Shown: one piece after another, positions 21,101-29,900 of the stretch
How positions within the stretch are numbered: position 1 is the first letter of the stretch
Layout of the letters: every line of letters starts with the position of its first letter
Notes under the pieces: model-generated
What the model saw: only the letters and a program-made list of their open reading frames with translations
Told to the model about the DNA's origin: nothing
Databases searched by the model: none
Program-made: the position numbers and the translations under genes
Source: Rhynchopus euleeides
Lineage: Eukaryota > Euglenozoa > Diplonemea > Diplonemida > Diplonemidae
DNA: 64,000 nt
Assembly: GCA_963210315.1 (NCBI GenBank)
Contig: OY723270.1
Span: forward strand, 1,116,001-1,180,000
Direction of reading: 5' to 3'

Positions 21101-22531
21101 TCGATGGCGATCTCGGCGGAGCTGGTGCCGACGGCGTTTGCGATGATCGGCAGCCTGGAGGTGGGCACCACCGTGGGCTCCCTTGCGCTGGGTGTGGACC
21201 TGACAGATTTTGCCCAGTCCGCCTTCTCGGGTGAGATCGACAACTTTGATTTTGCCGCCATCCTGACCGACCTGGCGGACTGCAGCGACTGCCTCGGCGC
21301 TGTGGGGAGCGTCATCGCCGACGTGTCCTGCGAGAAGTTCTCCGGGAGCTTCAACCCCGACCTTGCGAATGCCGTCACCATCTCCATCGCCGGTGTCAGC
21401 AAGACCATCGCCGCAGGGGTTGCCGTTGACATCGAAAACCTCAACCTGTGGGGCATCATCAAGATCGACACCGCATCCTTCACCGTCGACGACACGGGGA
21501 TCACAGCGAGCCTCATCGCAGACACCATCAACTGGGGTGTCCTCTCCATCACAGGCACCGACGGGTCCTCCGGGCCAAGCTTTGCCCTGGCGATGACGAC
21601 GAAGGAGCAGTACCTTAAGGTCGACGGAAAGGTCACTGTTTTGGGCCAGTCTGTGTCGCTCTCTCTCGACATCTCCGACAGCGGTGCGACAGGCGAGTTC
21701 ACTCTCTCGCTCGGGTCCCTGCTGTACATCGATGTCACCCTGGAGGAGCACGGCTCGTTCACCAAGGGGACGTTTGACACCACCATCACCGCGACAGTCG
21801 AGTCCGACATCATCGGGAAGATCATCGACATCGCAACGGAGTTTCTCTACGATCTGCTGGAGGATGCGGACAGCGCGCTTGAGAGCGCCAAGTCGTTTTT
21901 GGAATCGGCAGAGTCGGATCTGGACAGCGCGATCTCCAGCCTGGAGGCGACGCGGGCCAAGGTGGACGCAGGCATCGAGTCCGCTGAGAAAGACGTCTCC
22001 AGCGTGCTCTCCGAGGCCAACAGCAAGAAGTCCTCCTGCCAGCACTACGACAGCGAGTGCAAGTGGTACGACTGGGGACCCTGTATCGAGGCAGGAGTCT
22101 GCTGGGTTGAGTACGCCGCCCTGCTTGTGGCCTACGGCACTGCTGAGGGGGTGCTGGAGACGGCTGAGGCAACCTACGATGGGCTGACGGATGTTGCGGA
22201 GGGCGCCGTGTATACAGCCAAGGGCGTGGTGGAGGCGGCTGAGGCGGTTCTGTCGGCAGCCCAAGCGGTTGTCGATGCGTTTGCCTCCATCATCAAGGCT
22301 GTGGGTGGTGCCCTGAAGGACGCGCTGAAGATCATCTATCTGACATTCTCCACCACGCTTACCGAAGAGAGCCTCTCCGTCACATTTGCAGTCGAGTTGG
22401 AGATTGTCGGCGAGACGGTGAAGTTCTCCTTCACAGCAGAGCTCGATTTCGAGGCGATTGTCGAGGAGATTGGCACAGCCTTCAAGAATGCGATGTCCGA
22501 CCTGTTTGGGGATGTGATCCCCGGGCTCTGA
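15101..22531 (+). CDS. Giant secreted repeat protein (2,476 aa), function unknown
   Basis: The ATG at 15101 is chosen because it opens a clean signal peptide (MLPFACVLAMAVWVPLRVGA, cut before SEVCA). No other in-frame ATG is seen in the roughly 110 bases upstream, which read GTG. The mature protein is rich in Ser, Ala, Gly, Val and Thr. It is built of many repeats of about 110-130 residues, each passing through phrases such as WSGSLxGTVSL, VTSFxxxV, GSGTLSFxxG and ATVxYNxSSDxxWDVRGS, so an extended beta-rich extracellular chain is likely. About 165 residues are almost exactly duplicated (nt 15966-16463 and 18228-18725). The last 230 residues differ: a helical stretch with 'LESAESDLDSAISSLE' periodicity, a short Cys cluster (SSCQHYDSECKWYDWGPC) and a final beta-like segment. 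There is no membrane anchor. I do not recognise the family; a surface coat or adhesive role is only a guess. Confidence 0.85.
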   Translation: MLPFACVLAMAVWVPLRVGASEVCATASGVGVCVSLDSASAAAVDACLAGSGSASAAGGAVSVAGQLEGQDAAFVTAAVQDAAVGCSGGVASVSLAADSAATLLGEVLVLSGATTDVDLQLTAGAAETELQWNGTLVEGQVGCPASVPASVCAAVSVGCTVSREKGGSTVATEVHADLAVAGGLGLPARVSYTTEDRLLLEEGASCALTGLSASGTSALTVPGVSASLAVTGATLDVCAFASGYTGASSTAFVSVAGAVSGGASVSVLGLALSEASASVSATYTSDEAVQWAGTLSGSVTLFGAVECSASAAFNESSLGSLVANVFVTTTEIGISGSVSYVSTGCGPSNYGTVTVSVPSAGGLSATATLAQQDGCATNGSALWDVRASLTSPLSVWGVEVEDVALAMSSALAADGSSTSPQTWAGTLGGAVSLGSGVTADAAIAFDQSSGVTSFNVTASLTSAYVTGSAALSCAGGALTGSGALQLSMGEVAVSGIAATVSYNASSDTVWDVRGTVPSLDVYTFTLADAALALSATQDNTSLLTWSGSLEGTVSLSSISVAAEVLFTQDGVTYFGAHIVASYSAMSADIYGSFDSTGAMSGYGTLNLTGGGLSVTDVSATVTYDASSERVWVVRGSAASMTLYGLSVGDLSVSLAAVNATSNTSSGSESDLTWTGFISGTAALGGVSADAEVGFSEGAGVTSFGLTAMLDSSCLEGTVAMALAEDGTISGSGTVSIAFGALNVSDVTAALIYNTTTDAAWKLSGSAASVGLYGVELSDLLLLLEAVSANATEVWSGSLSGTVSVGSSLSGSADVSFAQGPGVTDFSASVTVDDDHLAGSVAVSVSEDGAVSGSGTLSFSTSTASVAGIAAAVVYNSSSDKAWDVRGSAASATVFGLSLTDLQVALSGVEGATAESGVVWSGSVGATLSLAGCGSVAVSVTVESSAFASLAGSLAVSGAGVAFDGALQVNSTSTLCQGVAAEGALRLDDSGSTFAQATVTYEACSGAVEWAVEASTDTLSLHGLDVGSVSLALDGTPSDDNTTVQWAGTLSGSVTLFGAVECSASAAFNESSLGSLVANVSVTTTEIGISGSVSYVSTGCGPSNYGTVTVSVPSAGGLSATATLAQQDGCATNGSALWDVRASLTSPLSVWGVEVEDVALAMSSALAADGSSTSPQTWAGTLGGAVSLGSGVTADAAIAFDQSSGVTSFNATVTVATDFLTGTLAASVDADGVLAGSGTLSFASGSAVVSGISASVVYNKSNADALWNITGAVGSVELYTVTLTDVSLTLQGVEVNGALEWSGVLAGTLTLSDGTTLSLSAAVVDNQFSSLMGSLAVSGGGVAFDGTVEITEDYSSTACTGVTGTGALSLTSSGAAFATAQITYDACATEVGDVKYTVAASASGDLSYDGLTLTSASMALEGAVGAEAASSVEWTGSLSATASLFGGASFVTASFSGGDLQTAALSTLFMTSNGLLSVSLDLAYTNACDTPSTGAASATVSLSGADTLVFDAAVSYDTCTGAMSLAGTLEGAWDGPDGLTYSGVVVSLNSSATSTDGTLSSRTWVGDITATVSDVSVSVSFDTSANASSYSASLAYSDDHTTMSATVGSDCTGSGVVTVSGLPYSIPSFELDVAFQAPSCEGGAGEEWVLTGVLSSLKIPFFGKTLSVTSAGVTVSSYTDGTKSVSVVGAFGDGLQLNLSFPLPLSGSSDIVLTGTATTDGTTVDSFATSWDGSTSPFTSSLGAGCSDLFDGLKGLKLSSVAFTLDLSTSEVALEADGSLYGADFALLMGVQHSDGVWSYGAAFTASGSLSPSSDMPTILSNVLSEMGAAQVRFSIANEDMSVGTTDISEGLALALFLGSSSSWVTDVESIAPADLSTQVSATSSDDSALAFEVIASITSSTEISLYIQLAGDVDISADATLKQVALAFVLSETGAPEVGFNVLLAFTLGSGTTAQTFEVDGFVGLSAVGALDVALSVDSSENWVSPFGITGVQVIFPLAVSMAISAELVPTAFAMIGSLEVGTTVGSLALGVDLTDFAQSAFSGEIDNFDFAAILTDLADCSDCLGAVGSVIADVSCEKFSGSFNPDLANAVTISIAGVSKTIAAGVAVDIENLNLWGIIKIDTASFTVDDTGITASLIADTINWGVLSITGTDGSSGPSFALAMTTKEQYLKVDGKVTVLGQSVSLSLDISDSGATGEFTLSLGSLLYIDVTLEEHGSFTKGTFDTTITATVESDIIGKIIDIATEFLYDLLEDADSALESAKSFLESAESDLDSAISSLEATRAKVDAGIESAEKDVSSVLSEANSKKSSCQHYDSECKWYDWGPCIEAGVCWVEYAALLVAYGTAEGVLETAEATYDGLTDVAEGAVYTAKGVVEAAEAVLSAAQAVVDAFASIIKAVGGALKDALKIIYLTFSTTLTEESLSVTFAVELEIVGETVKFSFTAELDFEAIVEEIGTAFKNAMSDLFGDVIPGL
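18228..18725 (+). repeat. Near-identical internal duplication within the giant secreted protein gene
   Basis: This copy matches 15966-16463 with about three mismatches in 500 bp, while neighbouring repeat units are far more diverged. The spacing is 2,262 bp, exactly 754 codons, so the frame is kept. The low divergence points to recent duplication or gene conversion within the gene. Confidence 0.9.
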
Positions 22532-23355
22532 GCCATTGCTGCGCAGCTTCAGACATCTTCCTGGCTGATTTTGGATGTCTGGTTGGGCAGGATCGGCGAA
22601 GGAGGCAGTGGGGGGGGGGGGTCAACGGTGGGGAAGCGTCTTGTGCAACTCTCTGAGGCGAAGGAGTGTCTCGTCGCAGTTTAGAGGTAGAGATGTGTCG
22701 ACCCCCCACCGTGTTTTGTGGGGTGTGAATAAAAAGCGGGAAAAAGGGGGGCCTTCGCTACCAGATGTGACTGAGTGAGAAAAAGTGAGCCACAACCCAC
22801 TTCCCCTCACTGACTGACGAGCTGTGACGAGCAGTGACTGGTAGCGAAGGCCCCCAAGGGGTTTTTTTTAAAAAATCTGCGCCAGGAAAGCAAATCACAC
22901 AAGACAGCGCCCATGCCGTGCCTTCCCCCCCACCCCCCTTTTCACCACCACCCATTCTTGACTTGTTTCCCACACCCACCCTCCCACACGCCCCCCCCAC
23001 ACAACCTTCCTCCTGTTGTCTTTGCCATTTCCCGGTTTGCACAACACAGCCGCATCACGAGGACGTGCCTGCCGGTATTAGTTTAGCCTTGCCCCCCACC
23101 CCACCTCCAGCCCCCCCCCCCCCCCTCTCTCCCCCCCTCCCCATGCGAGTTTTTGAGGCTACTATGCGTGCATCGCCCTTCCTGCGGGCAGGCAGGTGGC
23201 CTGATCTCCCCACTTCTCCTCTCTCCATCCCCCCCCTCCCCCCCCCCCCCCCCCCCCCCCCACTTCAACAGACCTAGCGCTCCGCAGCACATCACCGCCT
23301 GCAGAGGGTGTGAGTGTGCTTTAGCCCCGTCCCGGGCTAACGGGGCCACAGATGG
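22532..23355. other. Intergenic, polypyrimidine-rich, up to the assembly gap
   Basis: This convergent gap lies between the giant secreted gene (+) and the coiled-coil gene (-). It holds one family B MITE (22747-22855) and very long C-rich tracts (for example 22926-22993, 23108-23144 and 23227-23262). No gene is supported. Such tracts probably hindered assembly. Confidence 0.6.
22747..22855 (-). mobile_element. MITE family B, copy 1 (109 bp)
   Basis: The ends are GGGGGCCTTCGCTACCA and TGGTAGCGAAGGCCCCC, a perfect 17-bp inverted repeat. The 3-bp duplication is AAG (22744-22746 and 22856-22858). The interior is the reverse complement of copies 2 to 4, with CTGAGTGAGAAAAAGTGAGC on the plus strand. 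Confidence 0.88.
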
Positions 23356-23555
23356 NNNNNNNNNNNNNNNNNNNNNNNNNNNNNNNNNNNNNNNNNNNNN
23401 NNNNNNNNNNNNNNNNNNNNNNNNNNNNNNNNNNNNNNNNNNNNNNNNNNNNNNNNNNNNNNNNNNNNNNNNNNNNNNNNNNNNNNNNNNNNNNNNNNNN
23501 NNNNNNNNNNNNNNNNNNNNNNNNNNNNNNNNNNNNNNNNNNNNNNNNNNNNNNN
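23356..23555. other. Assembly gap of 200 N
   Basis: Exactly 200 undetermined bases, a placeholder length. The gap cuts the minus-strand coiled-coil gene, and its true size is unknown. Confidence 0.97.
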
Positions 23556-24327
23556 ACGCCTGCTCAGCTAGGTTGTTGTGACCCAGCTGCAACTGCCCCA
23601 CCTGCTCCTCCAACTGCTGGCGACGCGCGTCCTGCTCCTGCAGTAGGCGGCGCAGACCCAGCATCTCGGATTGCCAGGCCACACCATCACCCGCGGCGGT
23701 GTCGGGGGCGGTCGGCGCGGGGTCGTGGCCGAGCTCCCTCAGGCTCCCGGCGATCTTCTCCAGGTCCTTCTGGAGCCTGGTCACCCGCTGTTGCGCCTGC
23801 TGGGCGTGCTGCTTTGCTGCTGCTGCCGCACCGCCGCCTCGCCTGGTCCGTCCTACGGCGCCACTGGCCTGCGACTTCGCGGCCCTTCCCGCTCTCGCTG
23901 CGTCGGCGCGCTCCGCCTGGAGCCTCTCGCTGACGCTATCGTAGCGCCGCTTCAGGCGGGCTACATCCTCGGCCTTTTTCTTCGCGGCCGCCTCCTGCTG
24001 CTTCTGCTCCTCGAGGAGCAGCGTGTCCGTCAGGACCACCTCCTTCCCGTTGACCGTGAGGGTCCATGTGGGGGGGGAGCCGTGGGTGGGGGGGCGCTCG
24101 GCGGCGAGGACGGCGACGCCACCCTCTAATCCGTCCAGCACCGCATCCCAGTGGAGGTGCTGGAGGATGGCGCGCACGTGGGTGGCGCCGTAGAGGGGGG
24201 GGAGGGGCTGGAGCTCGTATCTGCGAGGCTCTGTAAATTCGAGGGGGGGCAGGGGGGCGGCCTGTTGGCCACCGGCCTGGGGACCGGTGTTACCGGAGGA
24301 GACCCCGTGGAGGTCGGCCTGTGACAT
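23556..24327 (-). CDS. Coiled-coil protein, 3' part lost in the assembly gap
   Basis: The reading frame starts at a true ATG (24325-24327) and runs 257 codons into the gap. Residues 1-40 are Pro/Gly/Gln-rich. Residues 40-100 form a globular-looking part with HVRAILQHLHWDAVLDGLE and TWTLTVNGKEVVLTD. From about residue 105 it is charged and helical (QKQQEAAAKKKAEDVARLKRR then LQAERADAARAG), broken by a basic Gly-rich linker (RTRRGGG), and resumes as heptad-like RVTRLQKDLEKIAGSLREL and LLQEQDARRQQLEEQVGQLQ. A cytoskeletal or flagellar scaffold would fit, but the family is not identified. Sequence left of the gap (23083-23355) is C-rich and does not look like its continuation. Confidence 0.7.
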
Positions 24328-26977
24328 TCTGCCCGTGTATCCCTCTCTCCTCCTGTGTGTGCGTGTGTGTCTGTTCCGGCGTTCTTCATCTGGATCATTT
24401 GCTTATTCTTTCTTGTTCCTGTCTTGTACATTTACATTCTTTGACACTCTCTGTGGGCAGATCGTCACATCACCACAACCAGCAACCAAACGTGCCCCAC
24501 ACACCAACCCCACCCTTCAGACCAAAGGGTATGTGATTATCATTTCCTGGGCGATGTGTGGAGCGCCAATGCAACAAAAGATAGCGCGCGCATATGGCTG
24601 TTGCTGCTGAATGGTGGTGTGACTTCCACCTGCAGATTAACACCCCCGGTTCCGGCTGGTGGAAGTGACGAACGAAGTCACTTGCTCCGATTTTTTGCTC
24701 GGGCACCTCGGGGCTACGGTCCCTGACCTGCCCGACGTGGCGAGCGTGTCTGCGATCATCCATCCGCCTGTGCGCTGAGCCAGCGCTCGGGTGACGTCCC
24801 GTTGTACTAAAATCCCATTTACCTGCCATCTCACACCACCCTTCCGTTTGGTCCGTTTTGTGCATTCACCCAGGAGGCTTCCCACTACAGGTTGCTACGG
24901 AGAGCGAAACCGTGTGGTGTCATGTAGAGCAAGAGTAGGATAGCGGGCCCGGTTACTCACGGTATGGTCCCTCGCGGCCAGGCTGCGATGCCAGCACGCT
25001 AACCCAAATTGCAATACGAACAGGTTGCTGAAAAGGTGTGATTTTGGCTCGTGGTCTCCCACCTTTGCGAGAAAAGGAGACCAGACACAGCCGAACAGCG
25101 AAGATCTCCCCCTCAGATTCTGGTCGGTTTTTCTGTATTTGCTCCTTCTGTTTCTCGTGCAGATACCACTATCCACGAGGCCAGGTTGTATCGTCACTCG
25201 TTACGACGGACGAAGTAACGAATGAATCCCGTGACTCCTGAGGATTTGGATTGGCACATCATTGCCTTTCACAAGGCCTCAAACACAGCCTTGAGACACA
25301 CGTTTTTTGCGCCCTGCACGCTTTGTTGGAGGGACTGCGTTAAGAACCGCGTAAATCGGCCTTTTCAGAGGGTGCCAGGCGGCGTTACCAATCATTGTGG
25401 GTGCCGCCCCCATCCCCATCCTCATGGGCGGCAACACTGGCACAGCCAGACACACAGCAAAAAGGCACCTCCCGGCGTGCCAAGAGAGTGCGACTTCGGC
25501 GAAAAACTGCCTACAACACACAAACACCCCCGCCCCCCCCTCTCAGCCCCGTTCACTTTTCCATTCACTCTCGACGATCAAACCCCCCTCTCAGCCCCAC
25601 GACATTACACGACCAATCTAATGTTCTTCCCCACTTGGGGTGCCGTGTGTGTGTGTGCTTCCCTGCAGACTACCCTGCGTACACCCTGCGCGCCATCCCA
25701 GGGCATGCCCCTCGCATTCCTCCGGTTCTTCCACTTGCTGTGTGTTCGGGCCCTGTTAGGGCGATCTCTTTTCGGCACCCCCTCTCGCCCCCTGCTCTCC
25801 GCGTCCTTCGCATGCCTGTTCCAGAGTGCACGCCCCTCCCACTCGAGCCGCTCCCTGTGAGGGGGGGATGTGCTGCTCCCAACCAGACACGCCCAGGATA
25901 TCCGATAAGATCCCTTTGCCCATTCCTTCATTTTGTGATGGTTTTGCCTCGCGGCCCACTGCGCCACCATGCTTTGGGGGCTGTGCCTGTTTCCGTTCCA
26001 AAGTGCTCTGTGCGTCTGGATGGAGGACTACACACGCGCCTGCTGCTGGGGTGGGGGGGTGTATGGGCTGTCTTGTCGAGACCGAAGGTCAAGCAAGTCT
26101 CCCAACACACCCCCTCCCCCCCCCCCCCTCTCTCTCCCGTTGTGCATTGATCTGCCTTGTACAACATATCTGGTGTAGTGACTACAAAAAGGACTAACAT
26201 TGCGAGAAGGTGCTGGGAGATTTACTTTTCCATTCCCTCTCGACGATCAAACCCCCCCCCCTCTCTCTCGAGAATTGCGTGTCGTTTACACTAGGCATGC
26301 TGCACAGGGCAGCTTCATGCCATGGCCCGAGTGACAACAAGCTCCTGCTGCTGATGGAGGGACATCCCACAGGCGCCCCAACTTCCCAACTTCGGGTTCC
26401 GAGGTTGGGTTCCCAAGCCTGGAAAAGCCCTCCTTGATGTGTTGCTCCGACAAAACACAAATCTAGGCACCCTTTGGAAGGTGGGGTGGGGGGGGAAGGG
26501 GTGCCTCCTGATACGGAGCCGTTCGCATGCCTCCCTCCCTCATCCCACCGCCGTGCCACCGATACGTTCCTCGTGAAGCGATTCGCGTTTCTGTGTATAT
26601 TGTCGCGTCAGATTCTTTCCCACATGAATCCCCTGTGCATTCGGCACAAGGGGGTGTGGCACTACACATAAGGCGTGCATCCAGAAATGCACGTCGTGGC
26701 GAGTGGCGGTTCTGTTTCCAGCAGAAGATGGATTATCCCCCTTCTTCCACAATGCGGACTCTCGCCGAGCCAGACCTATTCCTGCACCTGTTGGCGAACG
26801 CCTCACCCACCCCCACCCCACCCCCCTCTCTCCCTTGCCTGTGGAGCCTCGTCTTGCCTCTGCTGTCGGGGTGGGCATGTACTGTGGGCTCACAGATGTG
26901 AATATTCTTGACTGCAACAGAGAGCTCCTGCCAGTGTCAAAAGAGAGAGAGAGTCGGCAGCGCTTGGGCAACTAACC
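24328..26977. other. Divergent intergenic region, no supported gene
   Basis: This is the shared upstream region of the coiled-coil gene (-) and the membrane-protein gene (+). It contains a dispersed piece near 24478-24520 (CCAAACGTGC then CAACCCCACCCTTCA) that also occurs near 5026-5065, 53578 and 58375. C/T tracts lie at 25535-25605, 26107-26142 and 26248-26270. A copy of the AGGCAGCGC-type repeat lies at 26925-26972, ending 5 bases before the ATG. Short open frames here have no protein-like character. Confidence 0.5.
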
Positions 26978-29900
26978 ATGCACGTCATAATGACCAACAC
27001 CACCACTGCAGAACTCCTGGGTATGGGGTATGGGCCGCTTGCACGGCGATGCCTGCTGCATGCTGCATGCGCTCTGTGGGTGCGGGCTGCGGCGGGTGCG
27101 TCAGTCGTGGACACCTTCTCCTTCGACACAGGCGGGGTCGACAGTGTGGACCCTGTCATGATTGCGGCAACAGGCTACGCGCCAGAGCTGATCGTCGGTG
27201 TTGTGGGCACCCCAAACACTCTCGGCTTCGGCTCCTTCACTGCAGACTTCACATCTGATGTGGGGCCCTTGCGGTATGACGCCTCGTCGAACCACGGCAT
27301 TATGGGGTCGGCTGCCTGCCGTTTCGCCGGTCCCGGTCCCGCTTCACGGTTCATCTCGAAGAAGCCAGGCACCATCGCGTTCCACACCCCAGTTTACATG
27401 AAAACAGTTGCTGTCTCTGCGTCCTTCAGCTTCACTGGGATCCCGACCACCGGCAACAGCAACAGCTGCCCGTATGTGGATGCACAGTACCCCTACTATG
27501 TGGCTGGACTGACAGGGGAGGACACCATCAGCCTCGTGGTGTACCGCCAAATTGGAGACTACGACACGTACTCCCAGACAGGTGTGCCGTGTGCGCCTCT
27601 CTCTCTGTACGAAGCAGGCGACATCGTGACAGGTGGCTCGCAGCCTGTCATATACACGCAGGGGACAGCTGGGGCACCCGGGACGTTGAATGTGATACCG
27701 TATGCTGCAGGGGCCCACGCGGTAGGGTCTGGCATTGTGGCGTATGCAGTGTCGCTGGGCTGCGGCATCGGGTGTGGGTTCGTCGCGTCGGCAGATGGCG
27801 TCCAGTATCTTGAGCGAGGTGCGTCTGTCACGGTTTCGGAGATCCTGACGATGGGCACCCTTCCGCCCACTCCTAACATCCTCTTCCTCGATGCTGTCTA
27901 CGACCTCAACGCAGTGCTGGTGGCCACCGGCACGACCCTGTATGTGTTCGTCGTGACGGAGGGTCCTGTGCAGCTGCACCTCACAGACAGCTATGCCACA
28001 GGGTACACCATCAAGGGTGCAAAGATCCTGAAGTGGGTGGCGGGTGTCGCCCACGTGGGGGTCATCGGGAGGACATATGAGGTGGACGTGGTGGAGATGG
28101 CGGCGGCAGAACCGACGCCAGCGCCGCCGACGGTGGCGCCGCCAGCGGTGCCAACTCCATCTCCGCCAACGCCGGCACCACCGACAGCTGTTCCGACTCC
28201 GTCCCCGCCGACACCGGCGCCCCCAACAGCTGTTCCAACACCAGCACCTGCCACACCGGCACCACCAACGGCAGTTCCAACACCGTCTCCACCAACGCCA
28301 GCACCACCAACAGCTGTTCCGACTCCATCCCCACCTACACCCGCACCACCGACAGCTGCCCCTACTCCATCTCCACCGACACCCGCACCACCAACGGCCG
28401 TTCCAACTCCGTCTCCGCCAACGCCGGCACCACCGACAGCTGTTCCGACACCAGCACCTGCCACCCCGGCACCACCGACAGCAGTCCCGACCCCATCTCC
28501 ACCGACACCCGCACCACCAACTGCTGTCCCTACTCCGTCTCCACCAACGCCAGCGCCACCAACTGCTGTTCCAACACCGTCTCCACCCACACCGGCGCCC
28601 CCAACAGCTGTTCCCACTCCGTCCCCGCCGACGCCGGCACCACCGACTGCTGTTCCAACACTGTCTCCGCCTACACCGGCGCCTCCAACAGCAGTCCCAA
28701 CTCCATCTCCGCCGACACCCGCACCACCAACTGCTGTCCCTACTCCGTCTCCACCAACGCCAGCGCCCCCAACGGCTGTTCCAACCCCTGCACCTGCGAC
28801 ACTGGCACCACCAACAGCTGTCCCAACTCCATCCCCGCCGACACCCGCACCGCCGACAGCTGTTCCGACACCGTCTCCGCCTACACCAGCACCACCAACC
28901 GCAGTCCCTACACCAGCACCACCGACACCAGCGCCACCAACAGCTGTCCCAACTCCATCTCCGCCGACACCATCACCGCCAACAGCTGTCCCGACACCGT
29001 CGCCACCGACGCTGGCACCACCGACAGCGGTTCCAACTCCCGCACCTGCAACACCGGCACCGCCGACTGCTGTTCCGACGCCGTCTCCGCCAACGCCAGC
29101 ACCACCAACAGCTGTCCCAACACCCTCACCACCTACACCCGCACCACCAACTGCTGTCCCTACTCCGTCTCCACCTACACCAGCGCCGCCAACTGCTGTT
29201 CCAACTCCTGCACCTGCAACGCCATCTCCACCAACTGCTGTTCCGACTCTGGCACCTGCAACACTCGCACCGCCTACAGCTGTTCCAACACCAGCGCCTG
29301 CAACACCGGCACCGCCAACAGCTGTTCCAACTCCATCCCCGCCAACACCGGCACCCCCAACAGCTGTCCCGACACCGTCCCCACCTACACCGGCACCGCC
29401 GACAGCTGTTCCGACGCCGTCTCCACCGACACCCGCACCACCAACAGCTGTTCCGACCCCGGCACCTGCGACACCAGCACCACCGACGCCAGTCCCGCCG
29501 ACGCTTGTGCCGACACCTGCACCGCCCACAGATGTTCCTATTTCTCCAGCACCGCCAACAGCAGTTCCGACCCCAGCCCCACCAACGCCGGCACCGCCAA
29601 CAGCTGTGCCGACTCCGTCTCCACCGACGCCAGCACCGCCAACAGCTGTTCCAACGCCGTCTCCACCGACACCGGCACCACCGACGGCAGTGCCAACTCC
29701 GGCACCTTCTACACCCGCACCGCCAACAGCTGTGCCGACTCCATCTCCACCCACACCCGCACCAGCGACAGCTGTTCCAACACCAGCACCTGCAACACCA
29801 GCACCGCCAACAGCTGTTCCTACACCCTCTCCACCGACACCAGCACCGGCAACTGCTGTTCCAACACCAGCACCTGCAACACCGGCACCGGCCACAGCTG

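Noticed and set aside
24600-25020. Structured-looking stretch as a tRNA or small RNA gene
   Set aside because: No A/B box pair or cloverleaf could be drawn on either strand.
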